From: Leptospira broomii serovar Hurstbridge str. 5399
Lineage (GTDB): Bacteria > Spirochaetota > Leptospiria > Leptospirales > Leptospiraceae
Length of the DNA stretch: 64,000 nt
Reading direction: 5' to 3'
Assembly: GCF_000243715.2 (NCBI RefSeq)
Contig: NZ_AHMO02000008.1
Coordinates: 62,001-126,000 of the forward strand
Shown here: in pieces, positions 1-9,710 of the stretch
Layout of the letters: each line of letters starts with the position of its first letter
How positions within the stretch are numbered: the first letter of the stretch is position 1
Program-made: the position numbers and the translations under genes
The notes under the pieces: model-generated
What the model saw: the letters and a program-made list of their open reading frames with translations, nothing else
What the model was told of the DNA's origin: nothing
Database searches by the model: none

Positions 1-672
1 ACGACACCGCAACCTCCTCAATCCGCCTCCGGAAAACAGACCCACGAAGAAGTAATGGATAAGGCGGAAGATGAAATTCTTTCCGAATTGATGCAAAATG
101 GGGGGCAAACAGTCGGCCAAAATTGGTCGGAAAGCGAGAGTACCGACTCGGACGATTTATTTATTCCGGTAGTTGATAGCCCGAAAGACGCAATTTCCGA
201 ATCTTCAACCAACGGACAAATCCATCACGAACCTGGAGAAATCGAATTGTATTTTCTCAAATTTTATGGAAAGGGAAACAAAAGCCATTCAAGACTCGTC
301 CAGGTTAAACGAAAGCACGTCTCCGGCGACAAGGTTCATTTCATTCTCCGAGAATTATCGAAAGGACCTGATCCGGATGAAAAAAGAAACGGTGTGCTCA
401 ATGCCCTCCCCGCAAAATTCACCTACTCCAACGAATATTCCGTTGAGAACGGCATCTTGAGACTTTCCCTAGGAAGCGAATTCGAAACCGGGGCGGGACC
501 GGAGTTACTAAAGGATCGTGTGGATCAACTCTGCTATAGCTTAATGGAAAATTTGAAAGTGAAAGGAATCCGTCTCTACATTAATGGTAAGAAAGTCCGC
601 TCCTTAGGCGGTGTTGGATTCCCTATTCCTGATATACTTACCAAAAATCCTAGAAAAATTGCCGTATTATAA
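1..672 (+). CDS. GerMN-domain protein, 3' part (5' end outside window)
   Basis: The reading frame is open from the first base, so the start lies upstream and the ATG at 55 is probably internal. The first ~75 visible residues are acidic, Ser-rich linker. The last ~130 form a recognisable GerMN-type domain: an ELSKGP element, a stretch equivalent to 'ALPxGT' (NALPAKFTYS), a strand with LSLGSEFETGAGPE, and a final VKGIRLYINGKKV hairpin. GerMN domains occur in envelope proteins such as GerM and LpqB-like lipoproteins; no catalytic role is known. The N-terminal membrane or lipid anchor, if present, is outside the window. Domain call fairly secure, cellular role unknown. Confidence 0.75.
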   Translation, partial: TTPQPPQSASGKQTHEEVMDKAEDEILSELMQNGGQTVGQNWSESESTDSDDLFIPVVDSPKDAISESSTNGQIHHEPGEIELYFLKFYGKGNKSHSRLVQVKRKHVSGDKVHFILRELSKGPDPDEKRNGVLNALPAKFTYSNEYSVENGILRLSLGSEFETGAGPELLKDRVDQLCYSLMENLKVKGIRLYINGKKVRSLGGVGFPIPDILTKNPRKIAVL

Positions 673-860
673 TCCAAAAAAATCACTTTTTTGACACAAG
701 GTTACGTTATCCGCGCTTCCTTATTTTATTTCCAAGGCAAATCAACGTTTTTTTGCTCTGTACAAAATTCTTTCTTGCTATAACGATTATTAGAATCGAA
801 CCGTGGATCTTGGGACGGAAATTTCTCGGAATCCTTCCGGATCCAAGCGGAAAGAAAACA

Positions 861-2111
861 ATGGTTCAATGGTTTCCAGGTAGCGACCTTCGGGCCCGCC
901 ACTTATTTAAGAGAATTCTATTTAACAACTATCCTAGTGAATTCATCGAAAGCAACTTGGCCGATATTCGGCAATCTCTCGCAATCCACTATTCCTTTTG
1001 TATTCTCATCACGTTCTTTACGTTTTTAATCCCTGATTCCAGAACCGTTAACGGGGAACCTCTATTTCTACTATATTCGAGTAGAATCACATTAGTGTTG
1101 CTTTCTCTCCTATTTCTCTGGAGAAATTCACTTAAGACAGATTGGAATCCTAAGAATATGGAATCCTATAAAGTATGGTCTTCCTCCGTTCTGCTTATTT
1201 CGTTTTTACCCTTCTTATATTTGGACGAAGTTCATTACGATATCTATCTTCACCAGGCGACCGCCATTCTTTTGAGTATGAACATTCTACTATGGTTAAC
1301 TACGACGACCGTTGTGTTGGTGAACCTCACATTCGGAATCGCTTTTTTCGGAATTTGCTATCTCTCCGATTCCCTATCCAACGCGTTCCAAGAATTTCCG
1401 ATCCTATTAACCTATATTTTCGTCGGAACTTTCGGAAACGTCATTATGAATTATTGGAGAATGATGGACTATCGGGATAAGAATAAACTTTCTCGAGCTG
1501 TGATTCGACTCCGAAAGAAAAACGATCAGATCAGAAGAATTTCCAGCGTGGACGACCTTACCGGCTTATACAACCGTAGATATCTAATCGAGCAATTCGA
1601 TATCTTCAAAAAAAGGGCCCGTCGATATAAATTCAATATGGCCCTTATTATTTTGGATATGGACCATTTAAAGGAAACAAACGATAAATTCGGACATATG
1701 GCAGGAGACGAAGCGTTGCAAACTCTTTCTGCAGTCATGAAATCCAGAGTCAGGGCCACGGATGTGTGCGCACGGATCGGCGGCGATGAATTTTGTATTC
1801 TCTTGGATTCGGTGGATCCGGAAGGACTAGAAATGCTTTGCGAATCTTTAAGAAAAGGCGTGGAGGCTCAACCATTATCAATCGAAGACGAGCATGGAAC
1901 TCCGGTGTTTATAACGATCTCGATCGGGGCCTCGATTCTACCGTTTAACGAAGATTTGACATTCGACGATCTATATCAGTCGATAGACTCGGCCCTTTAT
2001 AAATCTAAATCGGCCGGAAGAAATAAGGTTACCATCGTCGCCGCGAGTAAGCAGGATACGCAAAGAGACGCATTCACTTCTTGGCCGACGGAAGTTCGTA
2101 TATATAAGTAA
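861..2111 (+). CDS. membrane-anchored GGDEF diguanylate cyclase
   Basis: Makes cyclic di-GMP from two GTP. The N-terminal ~200 residues contain about six hydrophobic segments forming a membrane sensor module. A short charged linker (RLRKKNDQIRR) leads into DDLTGLYNRR, the usual entry of a GGDEF domain. The active-site motif is intact (RIGGDEFCILL), and an RATD inhibitory I-site sits exactly five residues before it, so product inhibition is expected. The end of the domain (ALYKSKSAGRNKV) is canonical. The frame stays open upstream to a TTG at 753; I prefer the ATG at 861 (416 aa) because the first 36 codons look unlike a signal sequence. The 3' end overlaps the convergent lipoprotein gene by 38 bp. 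Confidence 0.9.
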   Translation: MVQWFPGSDLRARHLFKRILFNNYPSEFIESNLADIRQSLAIHYSFCILITFFTFLIPDSRTVNGEPLFLLYSSRITLVLLSLLFLWRNSLKTDWNPKNMESYKVWSSSVLLISFLPFLYLDEVHYDIYLHQATAILLSMNILLWLTTTTVVLVNLTFGIAFFGICYLSDSLSNAFQEFPILLTYIFVGTFGNVIMNYWRMMDYRDKNKLSRAVIRLRKKNDQIRRISSVDDLTGLYNRRYLIEQFDIFKKRARRYKFNMALIILDMDHLKETNDKFGHMAGDEALQTLSAVMKSRVRATDVCARIGGDEFCILLDSVDPEGLEMLCESLRKGVEAQPLSIEDEHGTPVFITISIGASILPFNEDLTFDDLYQSIDSALYKSKSAGRNKVTIVAASKQDTQRDAFTSWPTEVRIYK

Positions 2112-2463
2112 GTTCGCAATATTCACCGTCGCCGAAGTACGTCTGAGCCTTCTGTTCCAGAAAAAAAAGCCGGTGTTTTTGATTCGGTTCCAGTTCGTCT
2201 AATCTTTGAGTTACTTGCAATTTTGCGGCTTCACAAGAGGACTTTTTCATCTTAAAAACATTCTGTTCGTCGACTGAGACTACGGACGCTTTGCCCATGG
2301 CAACAAACTCGTATTTATGAGGCCCGAGAATCTTCACGCTTACCCCCGTTTCCAAATGAACTCTCTCTTTATGAGACGGTACGCAGGCGCATACCAGTAG
2401 AATCCCGGTAAACGCTAGATATCCGAGTAAGGTTCGGCTATTTATATCAGAGAAACGTAACAT
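2074..2463 (-). CDS. small predicted lipoprotein
   Basis: A 129-residue protein of unknown function. Residues 13-25 are hydrophobic and end in LLVCAC, compatible with a spirochaete lipobox, so it is probably lipidated and sits in the envelope. The mature part is hydrophilic and holds two further cysteines (SSCEAAK and EYCELTY) that could form a disulfide. No family recognised. The gene is convergent with the diguanylate cyclase gene and overlaps its end by 38 bp. It lies 73 bp upstream of mqnC on the same strand, with no terminator seen between. Confidence 0.6.
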   Translation of the reverse strand: MLRFSDINSRTLLGYLAFTGILLVCACVPSHKERVHLETGVSVKILGPHKYEFVAMGKASVVSVDEQNVFKMKKSSCEAAKLQVTQRLDELEPNQKHRLFFLEQKAQTYFGDGEYCELTYIYELPSAKK

Positions 2464-2536
2464 TCTGACCTCCTCGGTCTTCTCGCTTTGTTCATGAAAC
2501 GAAATTACGACGGAAACTATCTTCCATCATGCAAAC

Positions 2537-3643
2537 TCAAGAAAGCAATTGGGAGTATTCTCTCCCTTCGTATTTTTCATAATTGTAAAGAAGGTCCCTT
2601 CTCTTAGGAGTAAATTCGGCTTCCTGCAGGAACTTCACTGCTTCCTTTTCCGTCTTTAGACCGAAAGAACGAAGCACATTCTCTTCGATGACAACGGAGG
2701 AAATATCGTCAGCGCCGCTAGATAGGGCGAGCTGGCCTACCCCTTTCCCCAAAACCATAACGGACGTCTCTATATGCGGAATATTATCTAAAAAGATTCT
2801 ACAAATCCCTAAAACTTTCAAATATTCCGTCGTAGGAACCGAGCGAACCTTGAATCTTTTGGTCTGAGGCTGAAACGTCCAGGGTATAAAAGAAAGAAAT
2901 CCGCCTGTCCGATCCTGTAAATTTCTCACGACTGTAAGGTGTTCGATCACTTCAGCTTTCGTTTCTTCGGACCCGAATACGATATTGGCGCTGCCTGGAA
3001 GGCCGGCCTCATGACAGGTCTCCATCGCGCGTACCCATTCCTCCGTCGTGGCTTTCTTCGGTGAAATAATATTGCGCATTCTATCCGTAAGTATCTCGGC
3101 TCCGGCTCCCGGAACCGAATCCAGTCCTGCATCCTTTAAAAGATAAAGAACATCTAACAATGACTTGCCGGTAATTTTTTCCAGATTAATGATTTCAACG
3201 GGAGAAAACGCGCGAATATGCATCTCCGGATATTTTTGTTTTACTGAGGAAATTACATCCAAGTAATAATCGAACGGAAGATCCGGATATACCCCCCCTT
3301 GCAAAAACATCTGGTCGGCACCTTCCGAAACAGCGTAATCCATTTTTTCCAGAATTTCTTCTTTGGATAGCACGTATCCTTTTCCGTTTCCGATCTCGTC
3401 CATGAAAGAACAAAAGCTACATTCCACATTGCAATAATTCGTGTAATTGACTACTCGAAACATCGTGTAACTGGCGCTCGTATGGGGCAGAATCTTTTCA
3501 CGTAACGTACGGGCTGTTCCCATAATCTTTAAATGGTCGCCGTTCTCATACAGTTCGAGGGCTTCCCCGGGAGAAATCCTCTCTCCGGCCAAAGCCTTCT
3601 CTAAAATGATATCTGTAGCTTGTTTTTGAAAAATAGAACTCAT
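2537..3643 (-). CDS. mqnC: cyclic dehypoxanthine futalosine synthase MqnC (radical SAM)
   Basis: Radical SAM enzyme of the futalosine route to menaquinone; converts dehypoxanthine futalosine to its cyclic form. The CxxxCxxC cluster motif (CNVECSFC) follows the family signature NYTNYCN. Other MqnC-type segments are [14 protein letters not shown], a PGAGAEIL loop in place of PGGGAEIL, and [13 protein letters not shown]. Length (368 aa) is normal. MqnE and CofH are related, but the LQGG..PDL and IPWTFQP segments fit MqnC best. No other menaquinone gene is in the window. Divergent from the iron-sulfur oxidoreductase gene across a 332 bp gap. Confidence 0.85.
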   Translation of the reverse strand: MSSIFQKQATDIILEKALAGERISPGEALELYENGDHLKIMGTARTLREKILPHTSASYTMFRVVNYTNYCNVECSFCSFMDEIGNGKGYVLSKEEILEKMDYAVSEGADQMFLQGGVYPDLPFDYYLDVISSVKQKYPEMHIRAFSPVEIINLEKITGKSLLDVLYLLKDAGLDSVPGAGAEILTDRMRNIISPKKATTEEWVRAMETCHEAGLPGSANIVFGSEETKAEVIEHLTVVRNLQDRTGGFLSFIPWTFQPQTKRFKVRSVPTTEYLKVLGICRIFLDNIPHIETSVMVLGKGVGQLALSSGADDISSVVIEENVLRSFGLKTEKEAVKFLQEAEFTPKRRDLLYNYEKYEGREYSQLLS

Positions 3644-3975
3644 CTTGTACTGGCTTTCGTTTGTTTGCGCTTGTTACCTTCAGACTTTTCGAGTACCTGA
3701 AAAAGGCGAGATCTTTTTCCCATTTGGTTTAAAACGACGCCCTCTAATTGCGACTTATTCTCGACAAATTGCAAGAGGAATCCTAGAGAAGAAATGGATT
3801 TTAAAAGGTCTATTCAAGATAACAAATCCTATTCGAATTACTTAGCCGAGAATGTGCAAAATTCTCACGCACGGATCAGAACGGACGTTACGGCAATTTT
3901 TCCTGGACAGTGTGATTCCCCATCGTTACGGTGCTTCTGAAGACCATCCAAAGACAAAGGTACTACTGAAAGACT
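3644..3975. other. 332 bp divergent intergenic region
   Basis: Separates mqnC (leftward) and the iron-sulfur oxidoreductase gene (rightward), so both promoters should lie here. A weak 6 bp hairpin (GAGAAT/ATTCTC) is at 3848-3866. Short reading frames in this gap have no convincing ribosome binding site or protein-like composition. No riboswitch recognised. Confidence 0.4.
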
Positions 3976-6060
3976 ATGGCTATATCCAAGATCGCCTTCC
4001 ACGTGATTTTCACGGTTCTGTTCGCAATCGCGAACTTCGTGTTCGTCCGCGCGGTCCTCTACCGCCTCAAACTCGTTTTCAATGGTAGAAAAGCAGCCGG
4101 AACCGAAGACTTCCGGGAACACCCGAACTGGGGATTCAGAATCAAGAGTTTCCTGGTAAACGTACTCCTTCAAAAGAAGAACTTTAAAGAACCGTTACGT
4201 GGAATTATGCATGCATTCATATTCTACGGTTTCGTAACGTATCTGCTGCATACGTCCAGCCAAATGGTAGCAGGCATATTCGGATACGGATTGGAAGACG
4301 CGTATAAGTTTTCCTTAGTCGGATCCGTTTTCGGTGATACTGCCAATTATATTTACGAATATATTCTACAATTCGTGACCGTTTTGGTTCTAGTAGGCCT
4401 AGGTTTCTTTGCCTGGAGACGCTGGATTCAGAAAGCCAAAGGATTGGATGTTCATTCCCCTGCTTCTGCGATCGTAATCTCGATGATTTCCATTTTGATG
4501 ATTTCGACTCTATTAGGAGAAGGTGCAAAAGCTGTCGGAGCGGAATATGCAGACCCGATTCATGATGCCGCTCCTATCGCAGCCGCCATCGGAAGTATCT
4601 GGCAAGTAATCGGAGTGGAATACTCCACTGCGGACTTAGTCGTTCAAATTATGTGGTGGTCTCATATTCTTGCGGTCTTCGCATTTATGTTGTATGTGCC
4701 GACCTCCAAACACGCTCACTTGATCTTCGCTCCATTTAATTATTTTTTACAGTCGGACACTCCAAAAGGCGCGCTCTCCAAACTGAACTTGGAAGATGAA
4801 ACGGCTGTTTGGGGAGTGAATCGGGCCGAAGACTTTCCATGGCCGAATCTACTCGACGGTCTTTCCTGTATAGAGTGCGGTCGTTGCCAGGTTCAATGTC
4901 CCGCTAACCGAACCGGAAAAGTTCTGAATCCGAAAGCCATCATTGTTGATTTAAAACATGCGCTGATGGATAAACTTCCGGAAGTCGTAAAAATTCGGGA
5001 AGGTCAAGGCGATGGAGCTGCGGATGCGATTGCGACCATTGATACCGGTGTCATTAATAACTACGAAGGTCTCTCCGAGGAAGCTCTTTGGGGATGCACT
5101 ACCTGCTATGCTTGCGTGGAAGCCTGCCCGGTAGGAAATAACCAGGTCAATGCGATCATGGAAATGCGTAGACATCTGGTTCTTGCAGAATCTAAATTCC
5201 CGACCGAACTACAAAACGCATTCGTAAACATGGAAAATAACTCGAATCCTTGGGGAGTCGCTGCTCATTCTCGCGCGGATTGGGCCCAAGGGCTCGGCGT
5301 TAAAACTATGGCCGAAGACTCCAACGTAGACGTTCTGTATTGGGTAGGCTGCGCAGGTGCGTATGATGATCGAAACAAACGAATTGCCCAATCCTTCGTT
5401 AAGATCCTTCAAAAAGCGGACGTTAAGTTCGGAATCTTAGGAACGGAAGAAGGTTGTTCGGGAGATTCGGCGCGTCGCGGCGGAAACGAGTATCTGTATC
5501 AAACTTTGGCCCAAGCAAACGTGGACACGATGAACGGGTATAATGTTAAGAAAATCGTTACTGCTTGTCCTCACTGCTACAATACTATCAAGAACGAATA
5601 TCCGCAATTCGGTGGTAACTTCGAAGTGGTTCACCACTCCGAGTTCATCAACGAGCTTTCTAAGAGCGGAAAAATCGACGTGGGCGTTGCGGAAGATGCA
5701 AATGCAGGAAAGTATACATATCACGACTCTTGCTACATCGGTCGTTACAACGATAACTACGAAAATCCTCGAGATGTAGTTAAGAAAGTATCTGGCGGAA
5801 AATTATCCGAACCTTCCGACCACCATACCAAGGGACTCTGTTGTGGAGCCGGTGGAGCACAGATGTGGATGGAAGAACAGAATAACGATCGGGTTAATTT
5901 CAAAAGGACCAACCAATTGCTTGCAACGGGTGCAACCACGATCGCGACCGCTTGTCCGTTCTGCATCACGATGATCACCGACGGAGTGAAGCAAGAGGGT
6001 AAAGTCGAAGAAGTAAAAGTAAAAGATATAGCGGAATTGGTTGCAGAAAACTTGAAGTAA
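3976..6060 (+). CDS. membrane Fe-S oxidoreductase with two CCG domains (HdrD/GlcF/FadF type)
   Basis: Probably transfers electrons between a soluble donor (for example ETF or an acyl-CoA or lactate dehydrogenase) and the quinone pool. Residues ~1-250 carry five or six membrane segments resembling the nitrate reductase gamma / HdrE cytochrome b region. Two 4Fe-4S motifs follow near residues 297 (CIECGRCQVQCP) and 375 (CTTCYACVEACP). The C-terminal half holds two CCG domains: GCAG near 458, GCSGDS near 494 and CPHC near 531; then CYIG near 586, LCCGAGG near 622 and CPFC near 661. The fused layout resembles Bacillus FadF. The natural partner is not evident in the neighbourhood. A strong terminator follows. 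Confidence 0.85.
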   Translation: MAISKIAFHVIFTVLFAIANFVFVRAVLYRLKLVFNGRKAAGTEDFREHPNWGFRIKSFLVNVLLQKKNFKEPLRGIMHAFIFYGFVTYLLHTSSQMVAGIFGYGLEDAYKFSLVGSVFGDTANYIYEYILQFVTVLVLVGLGFFAWRRWIQKAKGLDVHSPASAIVISMISILMISTLLGEGAKAVGAEYADPIHDAAPIAAAIGSIWQVIGVEYSTADLVVQIMWWSHILAVFAFMLYVPTSKHAHLIFAPFNYFLQSDTPKGALSKLNLEDETAVWGVNRAEDFPWPNLLDGLSCIECGRCQVQCPANRTGKVLNPKAIIVDLKHALMDKLPEVVKIREGQGDGAADAIATIDTGVINNYEGLSEEALWGCTTCYACVEACPVGNNQVNAIMEMRRHLVLAESKFPTELQNAFVNMENNSNPWGVAAHSRADWAQGLGVKTMAEDSNVDVLYWVGCAGAYDDRNKRIAQSFVKILQKADVKFGILGTEEGCSGDSARRGGNEYLYQTLAQANVDTMNGYNVKKIVTACPHCYNTIKNEYPQFGGNFEVVHHSEFINELSKSGKIDVGVAEDANAGKYTYHDSCYIGRYNDNYENPRDVVKKVSGGKLSEPSDHHTKGLCCGAGGAQMWMEEQNNDRVNFKRTNQLLATGATTIATACPFCITMITDGVKQEGKVEEVKVKDIAELVAENLK

Positions 6061-6084
6061 CGATTCGGCTCGCTCGAACACAAA

Positions 6085-6114
6085 AAAGCCTCCTAATCTT
6101 AGGAGGTTTTTTTT
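6085..6114 (+). terminator. intrinsic terminator after the Fe-S oxidoreductase gene
   Basis: An 8 bp stem CCTCCTAA (6089-6096) / TTAGGAGG (6099-6106) with a two-base loop is followed directly by eight T residues. It starts about 25 bp after the stop codon. Confidence 0.9.
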
Positions 6115-6141
6115 ATCTTTTTTCCTTTAATAGAAACCTAT

Positions 6142-6901
6142 ATGCAATTTGAAATTCTTCCGATTTTAGATCAAATGATCGAACTGTATCAAAAGCCTAT
6201 CAATATGGATCGATTCAGAAGATATTTAAACTTAGCATTAAACGAAGACAAATCCGACATCGAACTGCCGATATTAAATTTCAATCCGATGGCCAAGGAA
6301 CATATTCTTAATAAGTGTATAGAATTACGAAATCTGCATGCTGAAAAAATATTGCAGGAAGAAATCCGGAATTGTAATTCGAAGCAAAGCAAAATCCCGA
6401 CCTCGCGTACAATCAAAGTATCGATAGCCGTCGCCGACGATATCGCAGGGAGCTGGACAAATCGATATTCTACCGATTACAGTTCCAAATTTGAAACTTC
6501 CCCGCTCTTAAATAGAAATTTCTGCACTCCCCTTTTCTTCGCATCCGAATCCTTACAGCCGAAATTGTTTCGTCTCCGCTGTAAAGAATACATTCTGAGG
6601 ACGATCTTTCAGATAGAACATGGAGATCCTAAAACTTTAGGGCAGCATATTGAGCAGGAAGGAAAAATAAAAATCCAGACTAACCAAGAAGATGAGATCG
6701 AACTAGAGCAATATTTCGCCGATTTTTATTTTGAAAATAGAAAGAGGCGATCGTTCGAAAATTTTTCCGTTTCTATACGGTGATAGAGCCGCCGTTCAAT
6801 TCGGCTATGATCCTTTAGGAACCGCGGATTTTTTCGGTTTCAAAGTCGCAAAGAAATTATGTCAGGAATACGAAATCGAATTCGGTAAATCGAACGAATA
6901 A
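6142..6901 (+). pseudogene. hypothetical gene with apparent frameshift near its 3' end
   Basis: The first frame encodes 213 residues and stops at 6783. Immediately after, a second frame continues to a stop at 6899-6901 and encodes a well-formed tail (FPFLYGDRAAVQFGYDPLG, then TADFFGFKVAKKL and an acidic end). The tail has no start of its own and joins smoothly to the first frame if one base is skipped between about 6752 and 6768, around the run GAAAATTTTTCC. The full product would be ~252 residues, hydrophilic, without signal peptide. I do not recognise the family. This could be a true mutation, a sequencing error in the homopolymer, or less likely programmed frameshifting. Confidence 0.6.
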
Positions 6902-6902
6902 A

Positions 6903-6928
6903 ATAAAAAAAAGCGGAACGTTTCCGCT
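6903..6928 (-). terminator. leftward intrinsic terminator for the CsgG-like lipoprotein gene
   Basis: Stem AGCGGAA (6912-6918) / TTCCGCT (6922-6928) with a 3-base loop. On the minus strand it is followed by TTTTTTTTATTT, so it acts leftward. It lies ~115 bp past the stop of the gene at 7045-7638. Confidence 0.8.
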
Positions 6929-7044
6929 CCGCCGTGAATCATCTGGTGCAAATACACTATATGCGACGGGGGCAGCCTAAAAAATACACGTAATACGCAA
7001 ATTTTTCCGATCCGTTTTTCCTACCATTTTCGCCTTATAAATTA

Positions 7045-7638
7045 TTACAGGTCGGTGAGTTTCTTACTGAACTGCTCATACATTGCATTTTCGGCATCCA
7101 GAATCGTTTGCTCGCCGTTATTGAACGGCATATGACCTTTTATAATGGCTTCCCACGCGATCACTCCCGATTCTATATCCACAGCCTTAACGATCACTTC
7201 TGCAATGAATCTTACTCGCGTTCCTCGGCGCACCACATTATAGTTCGTAATTCTTCCGAAAAAGGCATAGTTCGAATTCAAAAGCTTTCCAATATTTAAG
7301 CCGTCGCTTTCAGTTATACCCGTTTTACTCAGAGTCATTTCATTTAAAAGCTTATCGACTTTGCTTCTCTCCAAAACGGTCAATCCTGTCCTCACAAGGG
7401 CAAGCTCCGCTTTTTCACGGTTTCTAGCTTCGATGTTTTTCCTACGGTTCGCTACGACTTCGTTCTGTTTCAATGCTTCAGCCATTTCAAAAGGAAAAAC
7501 GACATACTTGTCTTTCCCAGGCTGAGAAATCCCCGATTTGGCGATAACTTGAATATCGAAATGCTGAGCGCTTCTGCAATTATAGAATGAAAATAAGATC
7601 GCGAGCACGATGACGGCTCGAAAACGGATTCGTTTCAT
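7045..7638 (-). CDS. CsgG/FlgO-like lipoprotein
   Basis: Probable envelope lipoprotein of 197 residues. The ATG at 7638 is preceded by AGAGGAG at good spacing, so the longer frame to 7686 is rejected. The signal peptide (KRIRFRAVIVLAILFSFYNC) ends in a plausible lipobox, FYNC. The mature part has the fold seen in CsgG, FlgO and TolB N-terminal domains: a LERSKVDKLLNEM segment, then GLNIGKLLNSNYAFFGRI, and a strand VKAVDIESGVIAW. Such proteins assemble on or near the outer membrane. Which partner it serves is unknown, and no curli or flagellar genes are adjacent. It has its own leftward terminator. Confidence 0.7.
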   Translation of the reverse strand: MKRIRFRAVIVLAILFSFYNCRSAQHFDIQVIAKSGISQPGKDKYVVFPFEMAEALKQNEVVANRRKNIEARNREKAELALVRTGLTVLERSKVDKLLNEMTLSKTGITESDGLNIGKLLNSNYAFFGRITNYNVVRRGTRVRFIAEVIVKAVDIESGVIAWEAIIKGHMPFNNGEQTILDAENAMYEQFSKKLTDL

Positions 7639-8022
7639 CGATTCTCCTCTTTGAACAATAATGGACGCGTATAAACGACATTGCATTTCTTTTCCTGTTC
7701 TAAATCGAGAAAATTATCCGATAAAAATTAGAGTCTCAGAAAAAATCCCCGAGAAAAAAGGAAAGGTTATAATCGATCGAAATAGCGATAAGCGATCGCT
7801 TTCGAATCAACCTTCGGTTTATTTTTAACGTTGCGGACGCGCGAATTTTTGTCCAATCGCATGCGGGAACATCCGAAAAGCGCGATCTTACTTTTCTATA
7901 TTCGTGTAGAAAATACTAAACCGTTTATCCTCGATAAGAATTGAAGGCCAAAGAAATGCTTCGATCTTCCGAAAGATTCGCCGAAGGAGAAGACCTCTCA
8001 CATCCTGAATTTGGAATCGGTC
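7639..8022. other. 384 bp intergenic region
   Basis: Lies between the 3' end of prfC and the 5' end of the CsgG-like gene, both leftward. It contains the ribosome binding site of the lipoprotein gene and a perfect 12 bp palindrome AAGCGATCGCTT at 7790-7801. I see no convincing terminator for prfC and no small gene. Confidence 0.4.
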
Positions 8023-9636
8023 TTAATCTTGCGGAATTTCCTGGGTCGGATAATCCAAAAGACGGATCTCGGGATTCTTCTTTTGAAAGTATCCCTTTTC
8101 CCATTCCGAATCGAAGAGCAGGGCCGCTCGATTGATGCTATCGACGACCAAATTCGAACCGACCGGAACCTTAGCTACGTCTTCCTCGGGAAGCCAGCAA
8201 GAAACTTGATACGGAAGTATATTGATATTGGTAGGAGCTCCATATTCGTCTTGGAGACGTCGGCGGAATACTTCGAATTGTAACTGTCCCATCGCACCGA
8301 TAACCGGAAGTCCTCCTCCGACGGTTTGGGAGGTAAATAAATGCAGAATACCTTCTTCCGCTAATTGTTCGATTCCCTTTCGAAAGCTCTTCAGCGCTCC
8401 GGTTTCCACGCAGGAAAGTGTCGCAAAAATTTCGGGAGCAAATACCGGAAGAGGTTTTAAATCCGGAACCTTTCCGCTGGCTAATACATCGCCTATCGCA
8501 TACGTGCCCGGATTTACTAACCCGATGATATCTCCCGGATAAGCTTCATCCACCGTATTTCGGTCTTGGCCGAAAAAAGCAAACGATGATGAAAGCTTCA
8601 CTTGCTTTCCGAGTCGGCCATGATTTACGTTCAATCCCCTTTCGAACTTTCCGGAACAGACTCGAAGGAACGCAATACGATCCCGATGTGCCTTGTTCAT
8701 GTTTGCCTGAACCTTAAAAACGAACCCGCTAAACGGAGTCGTAACCGGATCCAATCTCGAACCGTCTTTCAAAGGAAAATATAAAGGAGGGGGTGCTATT
8801 TCCAAAAAGTGATCCAAGAACAATTGAATTCCGAAATTGTTCACCGCCGATCCGAAGAATACGGGTGTGATTTTAGATTCTAAAAAATCCTGTAAGGAAA
8901 ACTTTCCTATCCCGTCTTCAACAAGTTCCACTTCCTCGCGAAACGCTTTCAAGACCCAATCTTCGAACATAGAGTCCAGATTCGGGTCTTCGATACCCGA
9001 ACTTTGGAAGGAGGATTTTTGTGAACCTCCCGGAGTTCTATCATAGGTATAAATTTTCTTATCCAGACGATTATAAACTCCGCTAAAGTCTACACCCGTC
9101 CCGATCGGCCAGACCATCGGAATTGCAGTAATACCTAATACTTTTTCAATCTCATCCAGTAATTCAAAGAGAGGTTTCGTAGGCCGGTCCATTTTATTAA
9201 TGAACGTCACGATCGGGATTCCACGATCTCGACAAACTTTAAAAAGTTTAATGGTCTGAGGTTCGACCCCCTTTCCGGCGTCCAAAACCATTACCGCAGT
9301 GTCCGCAGCGATTAATGTTCTATAGGTATCTTCGGAAAAGTCTTCGTGACCCGGCGTATCCAATAAATTTAAAACATGATTCTTGTATTCGAATTGTAAG
9401 GCAGCGGAAGTGATCGAAATTCCTTTCTCCTTTTCCATTTCCATCCAGTCGGAAGTGGCGGCCTTGCGATTCTTTCGAGCCTTAACGGCTCCCGCTAATT
9501 GAATAGCGCCCCCGTAGAGAAGAAGTTTTTCAGTAAGAGTGGTTTTTCCAGCATCCGGGTGAGCGATGATCGCAAACGTTCTTCTTCGTTTGGTTTCCTC
9601 TTCCACTGATTTCTGGGTAACGACCGATTCGGACAC
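8023..9636 (-). CDS. prfC: peptide chain release factor 3 (RF3)
   Basis: Translational GTPase that removes RF1/RF2 from the ribosome after peptide release. All G motifs are present: AHPDAGKTT (G1), GISITSAALQF (G2 region), DTPGHEDF (G3) and NKMDR (G4). The order of the GTPase, beta-barrel and C-terminal domains and the 537-residue length match bacterial PrfC rather than EF-G. The C-terminal part retains the family segment VIGAMGQLQFEV. The start at 9636 is followed by a short polar N terminus and preceded by GGAG. Transcribed alone leftward, divergent from the carbamoyltransferase gene. Confidence 0.97.
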   Translation of the reverse strand: MSESVVTQKSVEEETKRRRTFAIIAHPDAGKTTLTEKLLLYGGAIQLAGAVKARKNRKAATSDWMEMEKEKGISITSAALQFEYKNHVLNLLDTPGHEDFSEDTYRTLIAADTAVMVLDAGKGVEPQTIKLFKVCRDRGIPIVTFINKMDRPTKPLFELLDEIEKVLGITAIPMVWPIGTGVDFSGVYNRLDKKIYTYDRTPGGSQKSSFQSSGIEDPNLDSMFEDWVLKAFREEVELVEDGIGKFSLQDFLESKITPVFFGSAVNNFGIQLFLDHFLEIAPPPLYFPLKDGSRLDPVTTPFSGFVFKVQANMNKAHRDRIAFLRVCSGKFERGLNVNHGRLGKQVKLSSSFAFFGQDRNTVDEAYPGDIIGLVNPGTYAIGDVLASGKVPDLKPLPVFAPEIFATLSCVETGALKSFRKGIEQLAEEGILHLFTSQTVGGGLPVIGAMGQLQFEVFRRRLQDEYGAPTNINILPYQVSCWLPEEDVAKVPVGSNLVVDSINRAALLFDSEWEKGYFQKKNPEIRLLDYPTQEIPQD

Positions 9637-9710
9637 GATGTAAATCTCCTCTATGAATACGTTTTTCTGATAGGATCAGGTGTCAGCACGAAAACCCCAA
9701 GGATTTATTC

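Noticed and set aside
753..860. N-terminal extension of the diguanylate cyclase from TTG
   Set aside because: Poor start context and no family resemblance; ATG 861 used.
3645..3845. 66-codon plus-strand frame upstream of the Fe-S oxidoreductase gene
   Set aside because: No ribosome binding site, composition like non-coding DNA.
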